Positions 7,961 to 16,694 of a stretch of DNA of 64,000 nt are shown in pieces. Source of the DNA: JAOUEA01 sp963810915. Lineage in GTDB: Bacteria > Actinomycetota > UBA4738 > HRBIN12. The notes beneath the pieces were generated by a model, which did no database searches, was not told the origin of the DNA, and saw nothing but the letters and a program-made list of their open reading frames with translations. Each line of letters begins with the position of its first letter. Position 1 is the first letter of the stretch. Made by a program: the position numbers and the translations under genes. The stretch lies in NCBI GenBank assembly GCA_963810915.1, contig CAWEPH010000002.1, forward strand, positions 234,671-298,670, given 5' to 3'.

Positions 7961-9142
7961 GTGGACATCCACCTGAACGCCGCGGACAGGGAGTTGCAGC
8001 AGAAGGCCCGCGACTTCACGCGCGAGGTGCTGATCCCGTTTGAGGACGAATGCGAGGAGCGCGACGGCCTCTCGCCCGAGAGCCACGCGGCCGCGAAGCG
8101 GGCGGTCCTCGCGTGGGGGTTCAACGGCATCAACCACGCGGTGGCCGACGGCGGCCAGGGCTACGACCTCTTCCAGCAGATGTTGATCGAGGAGCAGTGG
8201 GGGCACGCCACGGGCGCGCTCTGGGACCTCCCGTGGCGGCCCTCCATCCCCCTGGGCCGCGGAACCGAAGCGCAGAAGGAGCGCTACCTGCGACCCGCGC
8301 TCCGCGGCGAACGGCGCGACGCCTACGCCATCACGGAGGAAGGCGCGGGCTCGGACCCCACGATGGTCACGACACGGGCCCGTCGCGACGGCGACGAGTG
8401 GGTGATCGACGGCGAGAAGTGGCACGTCACGGCCGGCGATGTCGCGGATTTCTTCGAGCTCCACGCGCACGTTGACGGCGACCCGGCCAAGGCCACGGTC
8501 TTCCTGGTGGACAAAGATGCGCCCGGCGTGCGGCTCGTGCGCACACCCGCGTACATGCACACGTTCGTCTTCGAGCACCCGATCTTCGCCTTCGAGGGCG
8601 TGCGCGTCGGTGACGACGCGATCCTCGGCGACATCGGCGAGGGGTTCGAGCTCACGAAAGACTGGTTCGTGGAGGAGCGCCTGATGATCGGGGCCCGCAC
8701 GATGGGGGCCTCGACGCGCGCGCTGGATCTCTCCCTCGCATTCGCGAGCGAACGGACCCAGTTCGGACGGACCCTCGTCGGGTTCCAGGCGATCGAGTTC
8801 ATGCTCGCGGACATGGCCGCCGAGTTGATGGCCGCGAAGTCCATGCTGTACCGCGTCTGCTGGGAGGCCGCCCGTGGCGACGCCGCGCGCAAGCAGATCC
8901 ATGCCTTGGCGAGCGCCGTCAAGCTCGTGTGCAGCGAGACCGCAGGTCGGATCGTGGACAAGGCCGTTCAGATCCACGGAGGCCGCGGCTACATGCGCGA
9001 GAACCCCGTGGAGCGACTCTGGCGCGAGCTGCGGGTCGACCGGATCTGGGAGGGAACGTCCGAGATCCAGCGCATGGTGATCGGGAACGAGCTGCGCAAG
9101 CGCGGCGCGGATCTCTACACAGGATGGCCCTCGGCGCGTTGA
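7961..9142 (+). CDS. Acyl-CoA dehydrogenase family protein
   Basis: A 393-residue FAD enzyme expected to introduce a 2,3 double bond in an acyl-CoA thioester. Characteristic segments are YAITEEGAGSDP (FAD/substrate loop), the QIHGGRGYM block and RIWEGTSEIQ at the C-terminus, where the family's usual catalytic glutamate lies. The length is normal. The GTG start is supported by AGGAG 8 bases upstream. A paralogue with the same segments lies at 40664-41842. The chain-length or branched-chain preference cannot be read from sequence. Confidence 0.88.
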   Translation: MDIHLNAADRELQQKARDFTREVLIPFEDECEERDGLSPESHAAAKRAVLAWGFNGINHAVADGGQGYDLFQQMLIEEQWGHATGALWDLPWRPSIPLGRGTEAQKERYLRPALRGERRDAYAITEEGAGSDPTMVTTRARRDGDEWVIDGEKWHVTAGDVADFFELHAHVDGDPAKATVFLVDKDAPGVRLVRTPAYMHTFVFEHPIFAFEGVRVGDDAILGDIGEGFELTKDWFVEERLMIGARTMGASTRALDLSLAFASERTQFGRTLVGFQAIEFMLADMAAELMAAKSMLYRVCWEAARGDAARKQIHALASAVKLVCSETAGRIVDKAVQIHGGRGYMRENPVERLWRELRVDRIWEGTSEIQRMVIGNELRKRGADLYTGWPSAR

Positions 9143-9209
9143 GTCGGCAGGGTGCGGCCGAGGGGCGTAAGGTCGAGCAAGAGACACGGACCAAGGAAGG
9201 AAGAGGGCG

Positions 9210-9392
9210 ATGTACGGTGAGCGACCGGACTTCCCTGGCGGCAGCATGGGCGGCCCCGACCAGGAGCGCCTGATGCAGGAGGCGGAGCGCGAGCGCCTCG
9301 CCAAGGAGACCGAGGAGATCAACTCCGAGGAGGCGGCCGAGACCGGCGTGCTGCCGGAGGTCAAGCGCCCCTGGTGGAAGTTCTGGGCATGA
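9210..9392 (+). CDS. Small acidic coiled-coil hypothetical protein
   Basis: A 60-residue protein not recognised as any family. A glycine-rich N-terminus is followed by a highly charged helix-prone stretch rich in E, R and A (about residues 17-43), then a basic, tryptophan-rich tail ending PWWKFWA. The coding call rests on a GGAAGGAAGAGG ribosome-binding sequence at 9194-9206, an isolated frame and low overlap with other genes. The WWKFW end could contact a membrane or partner protein; that is speculation. Confidence 0.55.
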   Translation: MYGERPDFPGGSMGGPDQERLMQEAERERLAKETEEINSEEAAETGVLPEVKRPWWKFWA

Positions 9393-9433
9393 GCTGACCG
9401 CCGGAGGTACCGCAACCGCGGCCGGGCTGCCCC

Positions 9434-9787
9434 TCAGTGCGTGTGGACGAGGTGCAGCAGCGCGCAGACGGGGTAGGAGAGGGCGATCGCCCCGAGGAGC
9501 AGCCCCACGGGAAGCGTGGCGCGCACCCGGCGGGAGCCGAAGGTGCCCAGGACGGCGGCCGCGATCGCGGCGATGCCGCATCCGAGCGCGACCGCGATGA
9601 GGTTGTCGCGCATCGGTCCGCCGTGCACCATCTCGAACGCGTAGGACCCCATGAAGGGGCTGTGCGGCTTCCAGTGGTACATCCATAGGATCACGCTCGC
9701 GACGGCACCCACGCCACCCGCGAAGGCGGCGAGCATCCCCAGTGGGTCTCCCGGTCTACGGTAAACGTGGTAGTCACTTGTAGCCAT
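9434..9787 (-). CDS. Small integral membrane protein, unknown function
   Basis: A 117-residue protein with three hydrophobic segments, near residues 17-38, 64-86 and 92-113, and a histidine-rich C-terminus (LLHLVHTH). I chose ATG 9787 (MATSDYHVY). ATGs at 9796 and 9823 are possible and none has a good Shine-Dalgarno. No homologous family is recognised. It follows a lipoprotein gene on the same strand with 67 bases between and could be co-transcribed. Confidence 0.55.
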   Translation of the reverse strand: MATSDYHVYRRPGDPLGMLAAFAGGVGAVASVILWMYHWKPHSPFMGSYAFEMVHGGPMRDNLIAVALGCGIAAIAAAVLGTFGSRRVRATLPVGLLLGAIALSYPVCALLHLVHTH

Positions 9788-9854
9788 ACGTCGCATGGAA
9801 TCACGGTCCGTTCGGCACCGCAATCCGCCGAAAGGCCCGGAATCCCGGGCGATA

Positions 9855-10541
9855 TCAGGTGCCGTCGAGGCAACCGACCACCTCGGCGGGCAGACCGGGG
9901 ATCGTGAGGCCGGCCCCCCCCTTCACGAAGTCGTATCGGATCCCGCGCCAGGTGCCGGGGAGGCCGGCGTAGGCCTTGCGGGCGGGATCGCCCGCATCCC
10001 ACTGGAAGCCGCTCCAGTCCGGGGAGCGGAACCCCTGCGTGTCGTAAGGCGCCACCGCCACCACGCCCCGACCGAACCGCATCTGCTCCACGAGGAACCG
10101 GCCCTGGTAGCTCAGGTCCTGCTCGTCGTAGAGCTTGACGTACCAACGCTCGATGTCCTGCAGGTAGCCCTGCTCCGATGGTGGGGACTCGGGACCGACG
10201 AAGTACCTCATGTCCACCACCGCGGGCTTGCCCAAGGTCGGATCGATGCGGCGGATCACACCGAGGGGATCGGTGAACTTCGACGTTCCGGCTGGGGGCG
10301 TCACCCAGCCCTTCACGCAGGTCGGCGACGCAGGTCCCTTGGTTGCGGGAGGATCCGCGGGCAGCGCGGGCGGCGTCGGCGAGGCCGTCGGCGTCGACGA
10401 TTCCGGTGGCGCCATCGTCGACGTGTCGGTCGGCTCCGGCGCGTTGGAGAAGACGTCCGAGCCGGCCCCGGTCCCGCCGCTGCCGTGACATGCAGAGGCG
10501 AGCGCCGCCAGCGCACCGACCACCACGATGAACCTACGCAC
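9855..10541 (-). CDS. Putative lipoprotein, unknown function
   Basis: A 228-residue predicted lipoprotein. A basic MRRF start leads into a hydrophobic stretch and a lipobox-like LASAC (cysteine near residue 19). It is followed by a Ser/Thr/Pro-rich linker and then a folded domain with several aromatic residues. I chose GTG 10541 because it puts the signal peptide at the very N-terminus and has CGGAG upstream. Longer in-frame starts would run into the divergent phosphoesterase gene. No catalytic motif is recognised; function unknown. Confidence 0.62.
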   Translation of the reverse strand: MRRFIVVVGALAALASACHGSGGTGAGSDVFSNAPEPTDTSTMAPPESSTPTASPTPPALPADPPATKGPASPTCVKGWVTPPAGTSKFTDPLGVIRRIDPTLGKPAVVDMRYFVGPESPPSEQGYLQDIERWYVKLYDEQDLSYQGRFLVEQMRFGRGVVAVAPYDTQGFRSPDWSGFQWDAGDPARKAYAGLPGTWRGIRYDFVKGGAGLTIPGLPAEVVGCLDGT

Positions 10542-10614
10542 ATCCGGCTCCGAACGTTCTTGGGGACCCGCCGAGGATACCGACCCCATCCCGACTTGAT
10601 ACAACTGGACGTAG

Positions 10615-12015
10615 ATGCCCGCCGTACACCCACATGACGAAGCGCGTGGCGACACGCACCCGCTGCCCATCAGCCGACGGCGGTTCCTGACGCGCTCAGC
10701 CATGGCCGTGGCCGGGGGGGTGCTCTTCTCCTGCACGGGTGGGCGCGTCGTGCCTTCGGTGAGCGACACCACCCCCGCCATCGATACGGCGACGCCCATC
10801 AAGCGCGTGATCTACCTGATGCTCGAGAACCGGAGCTTCGACAACCTCTACGGCAAGTTCCCCGGGGTGACGGGGACGGACGTCGGCGTCTCCTACGGCA
10901 AGGAGGTTCCGCTGCGGAAGTGCCCGGACTGGCTTCCGGGCGATCTCCCGCACGACCGGGCCGCCTTCTTGAACTGCTTGAACGGTGGGAAGCTCGACGG
11001 CTTCGGCAACGGCATCTACGGCCCGGAGTGGGCGTACAGCCAGATGCAGGAGTCCCAGATCCCCAACTACTGGGAGTGGGCGCGCGAGTACGCGATCTCC
11101 GACCACTTCTTCGCGTCGGCGGCCGGACCCTCCTACCCGAACCACTTCTTCTTCGTGGCCGGCTCCTCCGGTGGGGTGATCGACAACCCCGAGAACATCG
11201 AGACCCGCGTCGACGGCGACAAGACGTTCAAGAGCTGGGGGTGCGACGCCTACGGGGAAGAGGTGTTCGTGTTCGTCAAGGACGACGACGGCAACCTGGC
11301 CAAGCACGACACCTGCTTCTCGTTCCCCACGGTCGGCCAGCAGCTCACCGCGAAGAACATCGATTGGACCTTCTACTCCGCGGTGCCAGGACAGACCGGC
11401 TACTTCTGGAACGCCTACAACGGCATCGGGCCGATCTTCCACACGGATCAGTGGCAGCTGCACACGCGGCCGGTGGACAACCTGGTGCAGGACATCCAGG
11501 CCGACAACCTGCCGCCCGTCACATGGGCCACCCCGCGGTTCGAGCTCTCCGATCACCCCCCGGTCAGCTCCGGGTTCACGCACAACTGGGTCACCGACGT
11601 CGTGAACGCGCTCATGAAGAGCGACATGTGGGAACACACGGCACTGTTCATCACGTGGGACGAATGGGGTGGCTTCTACGACTCCGTGATGCCGCCGGAG
11701 ATCGACGACATCGGCCTGGGGCTCCGCGTGCCGTTGCTCACGATCAGCCCCTACACGCGCCGAGGCTTGATCGACGACGAGCTCGGCGAGTTCTCCACGC
11801 CGCTGCGGTTCATCAGCGACAACTGGGGCCTCGACCACCTCACGCCGCGCATCGCGAAGACCCACGACATGAGCCACATCTTCAACTTCAAGGCCAAGCC
11901 GCGGCCCCCTCAACCCTCGTCCAAGCGGGCGCCCACCTACGGATCGCCCTGGGTCTTCCCGACCGACTACCCGGGATGGCCGGCGGGCACCGTCCCGGCG
12001 GATCACCCCTTCTAG
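10615..12015 (+). CDS. Exported phosphoesterase (phospholipase C / acid phosphatase family)
   Basis: A 466-residue protein of the alkaline-phosphatase-fold phosphoesterase family (PF04185 type). It is likely to release phosphate from phospholipids or organic phosphates outside the membrane. The N-terminus carries a twin-arginine signal (SRRRFLTRSAMAVAGG, RR at 21-22), and a cysteine after VLFS (C40) could be lipidated. The metal-site segment ENRSFDNLYG and the C-terminal TALFITWDEWGGFYD block are typical of the family. It is divergent from the lipoprotein gene. Export as a folded metalloenzyme by Tat is the expected route. Confidence 0.82.
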   Translation: MPAVHPHDEARGDTHPLPISRRRFLTRSAMAVAGGVLFSCTGGRVVPSVSDTTPAIDTATPIKRVIYLMLENRSFDNLYGKFPGVTGTDVGVSYGKEVPLRKCPDWLPGDLPHDRAAFLNCLNGGKLDGFGNGIYGPEWAYSQMQESQIPNYWEWAREYAISDHFFASAAGPSYPNHFFFVAGSSGGVIDNPENIETRVDGDKTFKSWGCDAYGEEVFVFVKDDDGNLAKHDTCFSFPTVGQQLTAKNIDWTFYSAVPGQTGYFWNAYNGIGPIFHTDQWQLHTRPVDNLVQDIQADNLPPVTWATPRFELSDHPPVSSGFTHNWVTDVVNALMKSDMWEHTALFITWDEWGGFYDSVMPPEIDDIGLGLRVPLLTISPYTRRGLIDDELGEFSTPLRFISDNWGLDHLTPRIAKTHDMSHIFNFKAKPRPPQPSSKRAPTYGSPWVFPTDYPGWPAGTVPADHPF

Positions 12016-12021
12016 CGCCGC

Positions 12022-14157
12022 TCAGACCTCCGAACGGTCGGCGGGGATAACCAGCGCGTCGACGGCGACGCATCCCGCGGTTCCCACGATCACGGGATTC
12101 ACGTCGAGGGCATCGATCAGATCGCCGAGGTCGAGGGCGAGGACGGAGAGCCGCGCGACGGCCGCGGCGAGGGCGTCGACATCGGCGGGTGGGGCGCCGC
12201 GGAGGCCGTCCAGCAGCGGCCGGGCCGCAAGACCGTCGATCAGACGGGTGGCGGCGGGCCCATCGAGCGGCGGGAGCCCGAGCCGTCGGTCCTTCATCAG
12301 CTCGACGAGGATCCCGCCCGCCGCCACGAGGACGAGCGGCCCGAACTGAGGGTCCCGCACGATGCCGAGCGCCATCTCGACCCCGCCGGGGGCCATCGGC
12401 GCCACGATCGCGTCCGGACCGAGCCGGGCGGCCAGCCCTTCGTACGCAGCGCGCAGGGCATCGGCGTCGGCCAACCCGAGGACGACACCCCCCACGTCCG
12501 ACTTGTGCTGGATCCCGGGCGCCGCGGTCTTGAGGGCAACGGGGAACCTCAAGGCGACCCCCGCTTCGGCGGCCTCCTCAGCCGTGCGCACCTCGCGGGC
12601 GTCGGTGACCGGCACCCCGTAGTCGGCGAGGAGCCGGAGCGCTTCGGCCTCGCGCATCTCCTCCCCCGCGGTGAGGCGGGCGCGCCAGCGGTCGCGGATA
12701 TCGGGAGCGACCGGGACGGGCGGCTCGGCGGCCGCGCGCGCGCCGTGATCGCGGTGCGCGATGAGGAGCCGGAGCGCGATGAGCCCCGAGGTGGTGCCCT
12801 CGAGCACAGGGATCCCGTCGTCGCGGAGCATCGCCGCCTCCTCGAGCGCCACCGCGCTCGCGAGGTTCGAGAGCATGCAGAACGGCTTCGTCGTCGCTGC
12901 GAAGACATCCCTCGCCACCTGGAGGTAGCCCTCGTCGTACGGCTCGCCCTGTCGCGTGAGGTCCACCACGAATGCCATCGCGGCGGTGTCGGGATCCTCG
13001 TGGAGCCCCGCCAGCGCGTCGCGGAAGATCCGGTCGGCGTCGATGCCGGTCCCCCACGCGTCGAGCGGGTTCTCGGCGACGAGACCGGGATCGAGGCTCT
13101 CCTGGATCCGGGCGCGGGTTGCGTCCGAGATCGCGGCGAACGGGACACCGAGGTCGTGCGCCATGTCGACGAAGAGCGCTCGCTCGCCGCCCGAGTCGTG
13201 GACGCTCGCGATCCCTCGCCCGCCCTTGACCCTGCGCGGTGCGCTGAACAACTCCATCGCGTCGGCCATCTCGTCGAGCGTGCGGACCTCGAGGACGCCA
13301 TGGGCGTCGAAGAGCGCCTCGTACGCGCCGTGCTCCCCGGCGAGCGCACCCGAGTGCGCGGTGACCATCGCCTTGGAGCCTTCGGTGCGTCCCACCTTCA
13401 GGGCCAGCACCGGGATCCCGCGGTCGGCCGCGCGCGCGAGCTGCTCCCTGAACCCCGACGGGTCGCGCACGGTCTCCAGCAGCAGCGCCAGGACGAGCGT
13501 CTGCTCCTGCGCCAGCGCATATGCCATGTAGTCGGCCATCGTGGTGACGATCTCCTGGCCGCTCGAGACCACCAGGTTGAACCCGATGCCCCGGTCGTTG
13601 TACGCGATCGCCGCGAACGCCGAGCCGCTGTGAGAGATGAACGTCACGGGCCCGTGCCGCACGTCGTCGGGTGTCGCGAATCCCGTGGCGCGCAGGTGAT
13701 GCGTCTCGTGCAGGAAGCCCATCCCGTTGCCGCCGCACAGGGGGATCCGAGCCTCCCGGGCGATGCGCGCGAGGCGTTCGGTGAGCGGCGGCGCGCCCGG
13801 CCGGGGCTCGTCCTCGTGCAGGGAGGAGAACGTGACCGCGGAACGCGCACCGGCGGCGACGGCGTCGGCGAGCGCCTGTTCGACGCGGGCGTTGGCCACG
13901 CCCAGGATCGCGAGATCGGGCGCCTCGGGCAGCTCCGCCACCGACGGGTAGCATCGGAGTCCCAGGATCTCCTCGTATCCGGGGTTCACGGGGTAGATCG
14001 CCCCTTCGTAACCACCGCGTTTCAGCTCCAGGAGCATCTGGCGACCGAGCGAGGCCTCCTTGACGCTGGCGCCTACGACGGCGACGGACCCGGCCTCGAG
14101 CATGGGCTCGAGGCCGGGCCGATCCGTGCCGGGCTCGTCGGTGGACGGGTGCGTCAC
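12022..14157 (-). CDS. Acyl-CoA synthetase, ADP-forming (ACD alpha-beta fusion)
   Basis: A 711-residue fused NDP-forming CoA ligase that interconverts acyl-CoA, ADP and phosphate with acid, CoA and ATP. Domains in order are: CoA-binding Rossmann fold (SVAVVGASVKEASLGR, about 25-150), succinyl-CoA-synthetase-like ligase with the phospho-histidine loop (TAHSGALAGE, near 270), and a C-terminal ATP-grasp part (FPVALKTAAPGIQHKSD, from about 520). The GTG start at 14157 lies 3 bases after the stop of the upstream oxidoreductase gene, so they form one unit behind the TetR-controlled promoter. The acyl substrate is unknown. Confidence 0.85.
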   Translation of the reverse strand: MTHPSTDEPGTDRPGLEPMLEAGSVAVVGASVKEASLGRQMLLELKRGGYEGAIYPVNPGYEEILGLRCYPSVAELPEAPDLAILGVANARVEQALADAVAAGARSAVTFSSLHEDEPRPGAPPLTERLARIAREARIPLCGGNGMGFLHETHHLRATGFATPDDVRHGPVTFISHSGSAFAAIAYNDRGIGFNLVVSSGQEIVTTMADYMAYALAQEQTLVLALLLETVRDPSGFREQLARAADRGIPVLALKVGRTEGSKAMVTAHSGALAGEHGAYEALFDAHGVLEVRTLDEMADAMELFSAPRRVKGGRGIASVHDSGGERALFVDMAHDLGVPFAAISDATRARIQESLDPGLVAENPLDAWGTGIDADRIFRDALAGLHEDPDTAAMAFVVDLTRQGEPYDEGYLQVARDVFAATTKPFCMLSNLASAVALEEAAMLRDDGIPVLEGTTSGLIALRLLIAHRDHGARAAAEPPVPVAPDIRDRWRARLTAGEEMREAEALRLLADYGVPVTDAREVRTAEEAAEAGVALRFPVALKTAAPGIQHKSDVGGVVLGLADADALRAAYEGLAARLGPDAIVAPMAPGGVEMALGIVRDPQFGPLVLVAAGGILVELMKDRRLGLPPLDGPAATRLIDGLAARPLLDGLRGAPPADVDALAAAVARLSVLALDLGDLIDALDVNPVIVGTAGCVAVDALVIPADRSEV

Positions 14158-14160
14158 GGG

Positions 14161-15780
14161 CTACTTCTTGGCGATGGCCTTGTCCTTGCGGGCGGCCTTG
14201 AACGCCTGCCAGCCGGGGATGCCGTTCACGCCGCCGCCGCCGTGCGTGGCGCACGAGCCGTGGTACAGGCCGCGGATCGGCGTGCGGAAGTCCGCGTAGC
14301 CGGGGGCGGGACGCATGTGGAACAGCTGATCCACGCTCAGCTCCCCGTGGAAGATGTTCCCGCCGATGAGGCCGAGGTCCTGCTCCATGTCGTAAGGCCC
14401 GATCACCTGGTAATCGATGATCGCGTCGCGGAAGTTCGGCGCGAGCTCGTTGTACCCGTCGAAGATGCGCTGCGCGTAGGCATCCAGCTCGTCGCGGTGC
14501 GGGTCCTCGTTCCAGTCGTCGGGCACCCACTGCGTGAACATCGAGAAGACGTGAACGCCTTCTGGCGCGAGCTTCTTGTCGAGCGTGGTGGGGATCGTCC
14601 CGTCGACGAAGGGAGCGGTCGCGGGCTTGCGCTCGATGTGCGCATCCTGGAACGCGCGCTCGGCGTACTGCGGGCTGAAGCAGAGCTCCACCGATCCGGT
14701 GTGATGCGGCTGCTGCTCCTTGCCGGGCGCCGCGACGAAGTCGGGCAGCTCCGACATCGCGACGTTCACCTTCACGGTGCCCGACCGCGTCTTCCAGCGC
14801 TCGATGTCCCAGACGAAGTCCGCCGGGAGCTCGTGCCGATCGAGCAGGTCGAGGAACGCGATCTTCGGGTGGATCGTGGTGACCACGACCGGCGCCCGCA
14901 GCTCCTCACCGTTCTCGAGGGCGACCCCCACGGCCCGGCCGCCGCGCACGAGGATCTTCTTCACGCGCGCGTCCGTGCGGACCTCGCAGCCGAAGGACTC
15001 CGCCGAGCGGCGGATCGAGTCGCTCACCGCACCCATGCCCCCTTGCTGGAACCCCCAGGAGCCGAGGTGCCCGTCACCGACGTCGCCGATCGAGTGGTGC
15101 AGCATCACGTAGGCGGTGCCGGGTTCGTCCGGACCCGCCCACGTGCCGATGACGCCGTTCACCGTGAGCATCGCCTTGATGGCGTCGGACTCGAACCAGT
15201 CGTTCAGCAGATCCGTGACGCTCATGGTGAACAGGCGCGTCACGTCGGCGACGCCTCGCTCGCCGAGCTTGCGCATGCTCCACGCGGTCTGAGCCTGCGG
15301 CAGCAGGTCGCCGAGCTTGGTGGAGCCCACGTGCGGCGGCACGCTCAACAGGAGCGGCCCGAGCACGTCGGAGACGCCCTTCATCCACGCCTCCCACTTG
15401 GGGAGCGTGTCGGCGTCCTTCTTGGAGAACTGGGCGATCGAGTCGTACGACTTGGCGGCGTCGTCCGCGTACACGGTGATGGCGCGGCCGTCGGGGAACG
15501 CTTGGAAGTAGGGGCCGAACGGCGTTACGTCGTAGCCGTGGCGCTTCAGGTTCAGTTCGCGGATGATCGACGGCGGCATCAGCGACATGACGTAGGAGTA
15601 GGTCGTCACGTTGATCTCTGGATGGTCGGCGAACGGGGCGCTGGTGTCGGCGGCTCCCCCCGTCTTGTGGCGACCTTCCAGCACGACGGTACGCGCGCCC
15701 TCGCGGGCGAAGTACGCGCCGGAGGTGAGGCCGTTGTGCCCGCCGCCGATGACGATGGCGTCGTAGGTGTTCGAGGCCAT
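14161..15780 (-). CDS. Phytoene-desaturase-superfamily FAD oxidoreductase (PYROXD2-like)
   Basis: A 539-residue FAD protein of the COG1233 type, resembling PYROXD2-like proteins more than carotenoid desaturases. It opens with the FAD motif AIVIGGGHNGLTSGAYFAREG and ends with the FAD-binding YHGSCATHGGGGVNGIPG block. It heads a two-gene unit with the ADP-forming acyl-CoA synthetase and is divergent from a TetR gene. A TTGA-N8-TCAA operator overlaps its likely promoter (-35 TTGACT, -10 CATGAT). No carotenoid genes are near, so a lipid or acyl substrate is more likely. The exact reaction is unknown. Confidence 0.8.
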   Translation of the reverse strand: MASNTYDAIVIGGGHNGLTSGAYFAREGARTVVLEGRHKTGGAADTSAPFADHPEINVTTYSYVMSLMPPSIIRELNLKRHGYDVTPFGPYFQAFPDGRAITVYADDAAKSYDSIAQFSKKDADTLPKWEAWMKGVSDVLGPLLLSVPPHVGSTKLGDLLPQAQTAWSMRKLGERGVADVTRLFTMSVTDLLNDWFESDAIKAMLTVNGVIGTWAGPDEPGTAYVMLHHSIGDVGDGHLGSWGFQQGGMGAVSDSIRRSAESFGCEVRTDARVKKILVRGGRAVGVALENGEELRAPVVVTTIHPKIAFLDLLDRHELPADFVWDIERWKTRSGTVKVNVAMSELPDFVAAPGKEQQPHHTGSVELCFSPQYAERAFQDAHIERKPATAPFVDGTIPTTLDKKLAPEGVHVFSMFTQWVPDDWNEDPHRDELDAYAQRIFDGYNELAPNFRDAIIDYQVIGPYDMEQDLGLIGGNIFHGELSVDQLFHMRPAPGYADFRTPIRGLYHGSCATHGGGGVNGIPGWQAFKAARKDKAIAKK

Positions 15781-15882
15781 AGCTCTTCAGATCCTTCCCC
15801 GGTCGCCCGGCCGACCCTGCTTCGTTCCACGCCGCCCACGACGCCGGGTGCCGGGCGGCCGACGGCGGCATCATGGCCGACT

Positions 15883-15898
15883 TTGAATAGCCAGTCAA
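15883..15898. promoter_or_regulatory. TetR-type operator 1 (TTGA-N8-TCAA), minus-strand promoter
   Basis: TTGAATAG-CCAGTCAA is a 16-bp dyad with TTGA/TCAA ends. It overlaps the minus-strand -35 TTGACT (15893-15898), which precedes a -10-like CATGAT at 17 bp spacing. This would place a repressor across the promoter of the oxidoreductase and acyl-CoA synthetase genes. The same outer layout recurs at 15950 and 41890. Confidence 0.6.
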
Positions 15899-15922
15899 CT
15901 CGGCGCCCTCCCACCTGGGGTT

Positions 15923-15950
15923 TTGACTTGCCTGCTCACACGGGTAAAGT
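15923..15950 (+). promoter_or_regulatory. Promoter of the TetR regulator gene
   Basis: -35 TTGACT (15923-15928), a 16-bp spacer and -10 TAAAGT (15945-15950) make one of the best sigma-70-like promoters in the window. The operator at 15950-15965 begins at the last base of the -10, covering the start of transcription. Autorepression is the likely consequence. Confidence 0.6.
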
Positions 15951-15965
15951 TGACCGAGCGTTCAA
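15950..15965. promoter_or_regulatory. TetR-type operator 2 (TTGA-N8-TCAA)
   Basis: TTGACCGA-GCGTTCAA is a 16-bp imperfect dyad (six of eight positions pair) placed over the predicted transcription start of the TetR gene, 66 bases before its ATG. It matches the ends and spacing of the sites at 15883 and 41890. Confidence 0.62.
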
Positions 15966-16031
15966 CCGGATGGGGCGCCGAGGGACCTCGGTCCCTGTAC
16001 GGCGTTCAGGAAGTCAGCGAGAAGGGCCGAG

Positions 16032-16664
16032 ATGAGCCGTCCACGTCAGAAGTCGAAGGACCGACACCAGGAGATCCTCGACGCGGCCGCTCGGGTCATC
16101 ACCGATCGCGGGCTCGCCGAGACGCGGATCTCGGACATCGCCGAGCGCTGCGGGGTCTCCCCCGGGCTGATCCTCTACTACTTCGAATCGAAGGATCGCC
16201 TCCTGATGGAGGCGCTGATCTCGGCCAACGATCAGTTCTACCTACGGATGGGCCGCGAGATGCGGCGGATGCCCTCGGCACGCGAACAGCTCGAGCGCCT
16301 GATCGAACTGAGCGTCCCCGGCCTCCTGCCCGAGTACGAACGTCTCGACGAATGGGCGCTCTGGATCGAGATCTGGGTGCGGGCGCTCCGCGATCCCATC
16401 CTGGCGAAGGAACGCGAGGTGCTGGACCGACGGTGGCGTCAGTCCATCGCGGACATCGTGCGCCATGGTCGGGAGACCGGTGAGTTCCCCGAGGGCGACG
16501 ATGCCGACGAGCTGGGGATCGCCATCGGTGCCATGATCGACGGCCTCGCGATCCCGGTCCTCTTCAGCGACCCCACGTTCACACCGGAACGCATGCAGGA
16601 GGTCTGCATGGACGTCGCCGCGAAGCTGATCGGCTTCGCGCGCGAGCGGGCGAGCGCCCCCTAG
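16032..16664 (+). CDS. TetR/AcrR-family transcriptional repressor
   Basis: A 210-residue regulator. The N-terminal HTH (about residues 30-55) has the family segment GVSPGLILYYFESKDRLL. The C-terminal half is helical and would bind the inducer, plausibly an acyl-CoA given the neighbours. It is divergent from the PYROXD2-like/acyl-CoA synthetase unit across 251 bases that hold two TTGA-N8-TCAA dyads. A third copy lies before the acyl-CoA dehydrogenase at 40664-41842, so that gene may belong to the same regulon. The N-terminal fold resembles BetI-like TetR proteins, but nothing ties it to choline here. Confidence 0.85.
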   Translation: MSRPRQKSKDRHQEILDAAARVITDRGLAETRISDIAERCGVSPGLILYYFESKDRLLMEALISANDQFYLRMGREMRRMPSAREQLERLIELSVPGLLPEYERLDEWALWIEIWVRALRDPILAKEREVLDRRWRQSIADIVRHGRETGEFPEGDDADELGIAIGAMIDGLAIPVLFSDPTFTPERMQEVCMDVAAKLIGFARERASAP

Positions 16665-16680
16665 CGCCGTTCGCGCCGGG

Positions 16681-16686
16681 TAGGCT
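16681..16686 (+). promoter_or_regulatory. Candidate -10 box TAGGCT for nucleoside hydrolase
   Basis: TAGGCT ends 8 bases before the GTG at 16695, with no Shine-Dalgarno. The identical box and identical 8-base spacing recur before the acetyltransferase at 35671. It supports GTG 16695 over the TTG at 16686, which would overlap the box. Confidence 0.45.
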
Positions 16687-16694
16687 TGCGCACC

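Noticed and set aside
14161..15780. Carotenoid phytoene desaturase.
   Set aside because: The superfamily fold is shared, but there are no crt genes nearby, and the partner is an acyl-CoA synthetase under TetR control.
12505..16035. A very long plus-strand open frame (over 1100 codons) opposite the acyl-CoA synthetase and oxidoreductase genes.
   Set aside because: It is antisense to two strongly recognisable minus-strand genes, is arginine/histidine-rich without domains, and arises from high GC content lowering stop-codon frequency. Similar antisense frames at 57428-59947, 21244-23217 and 5892-7649 were dropped for the same reason.
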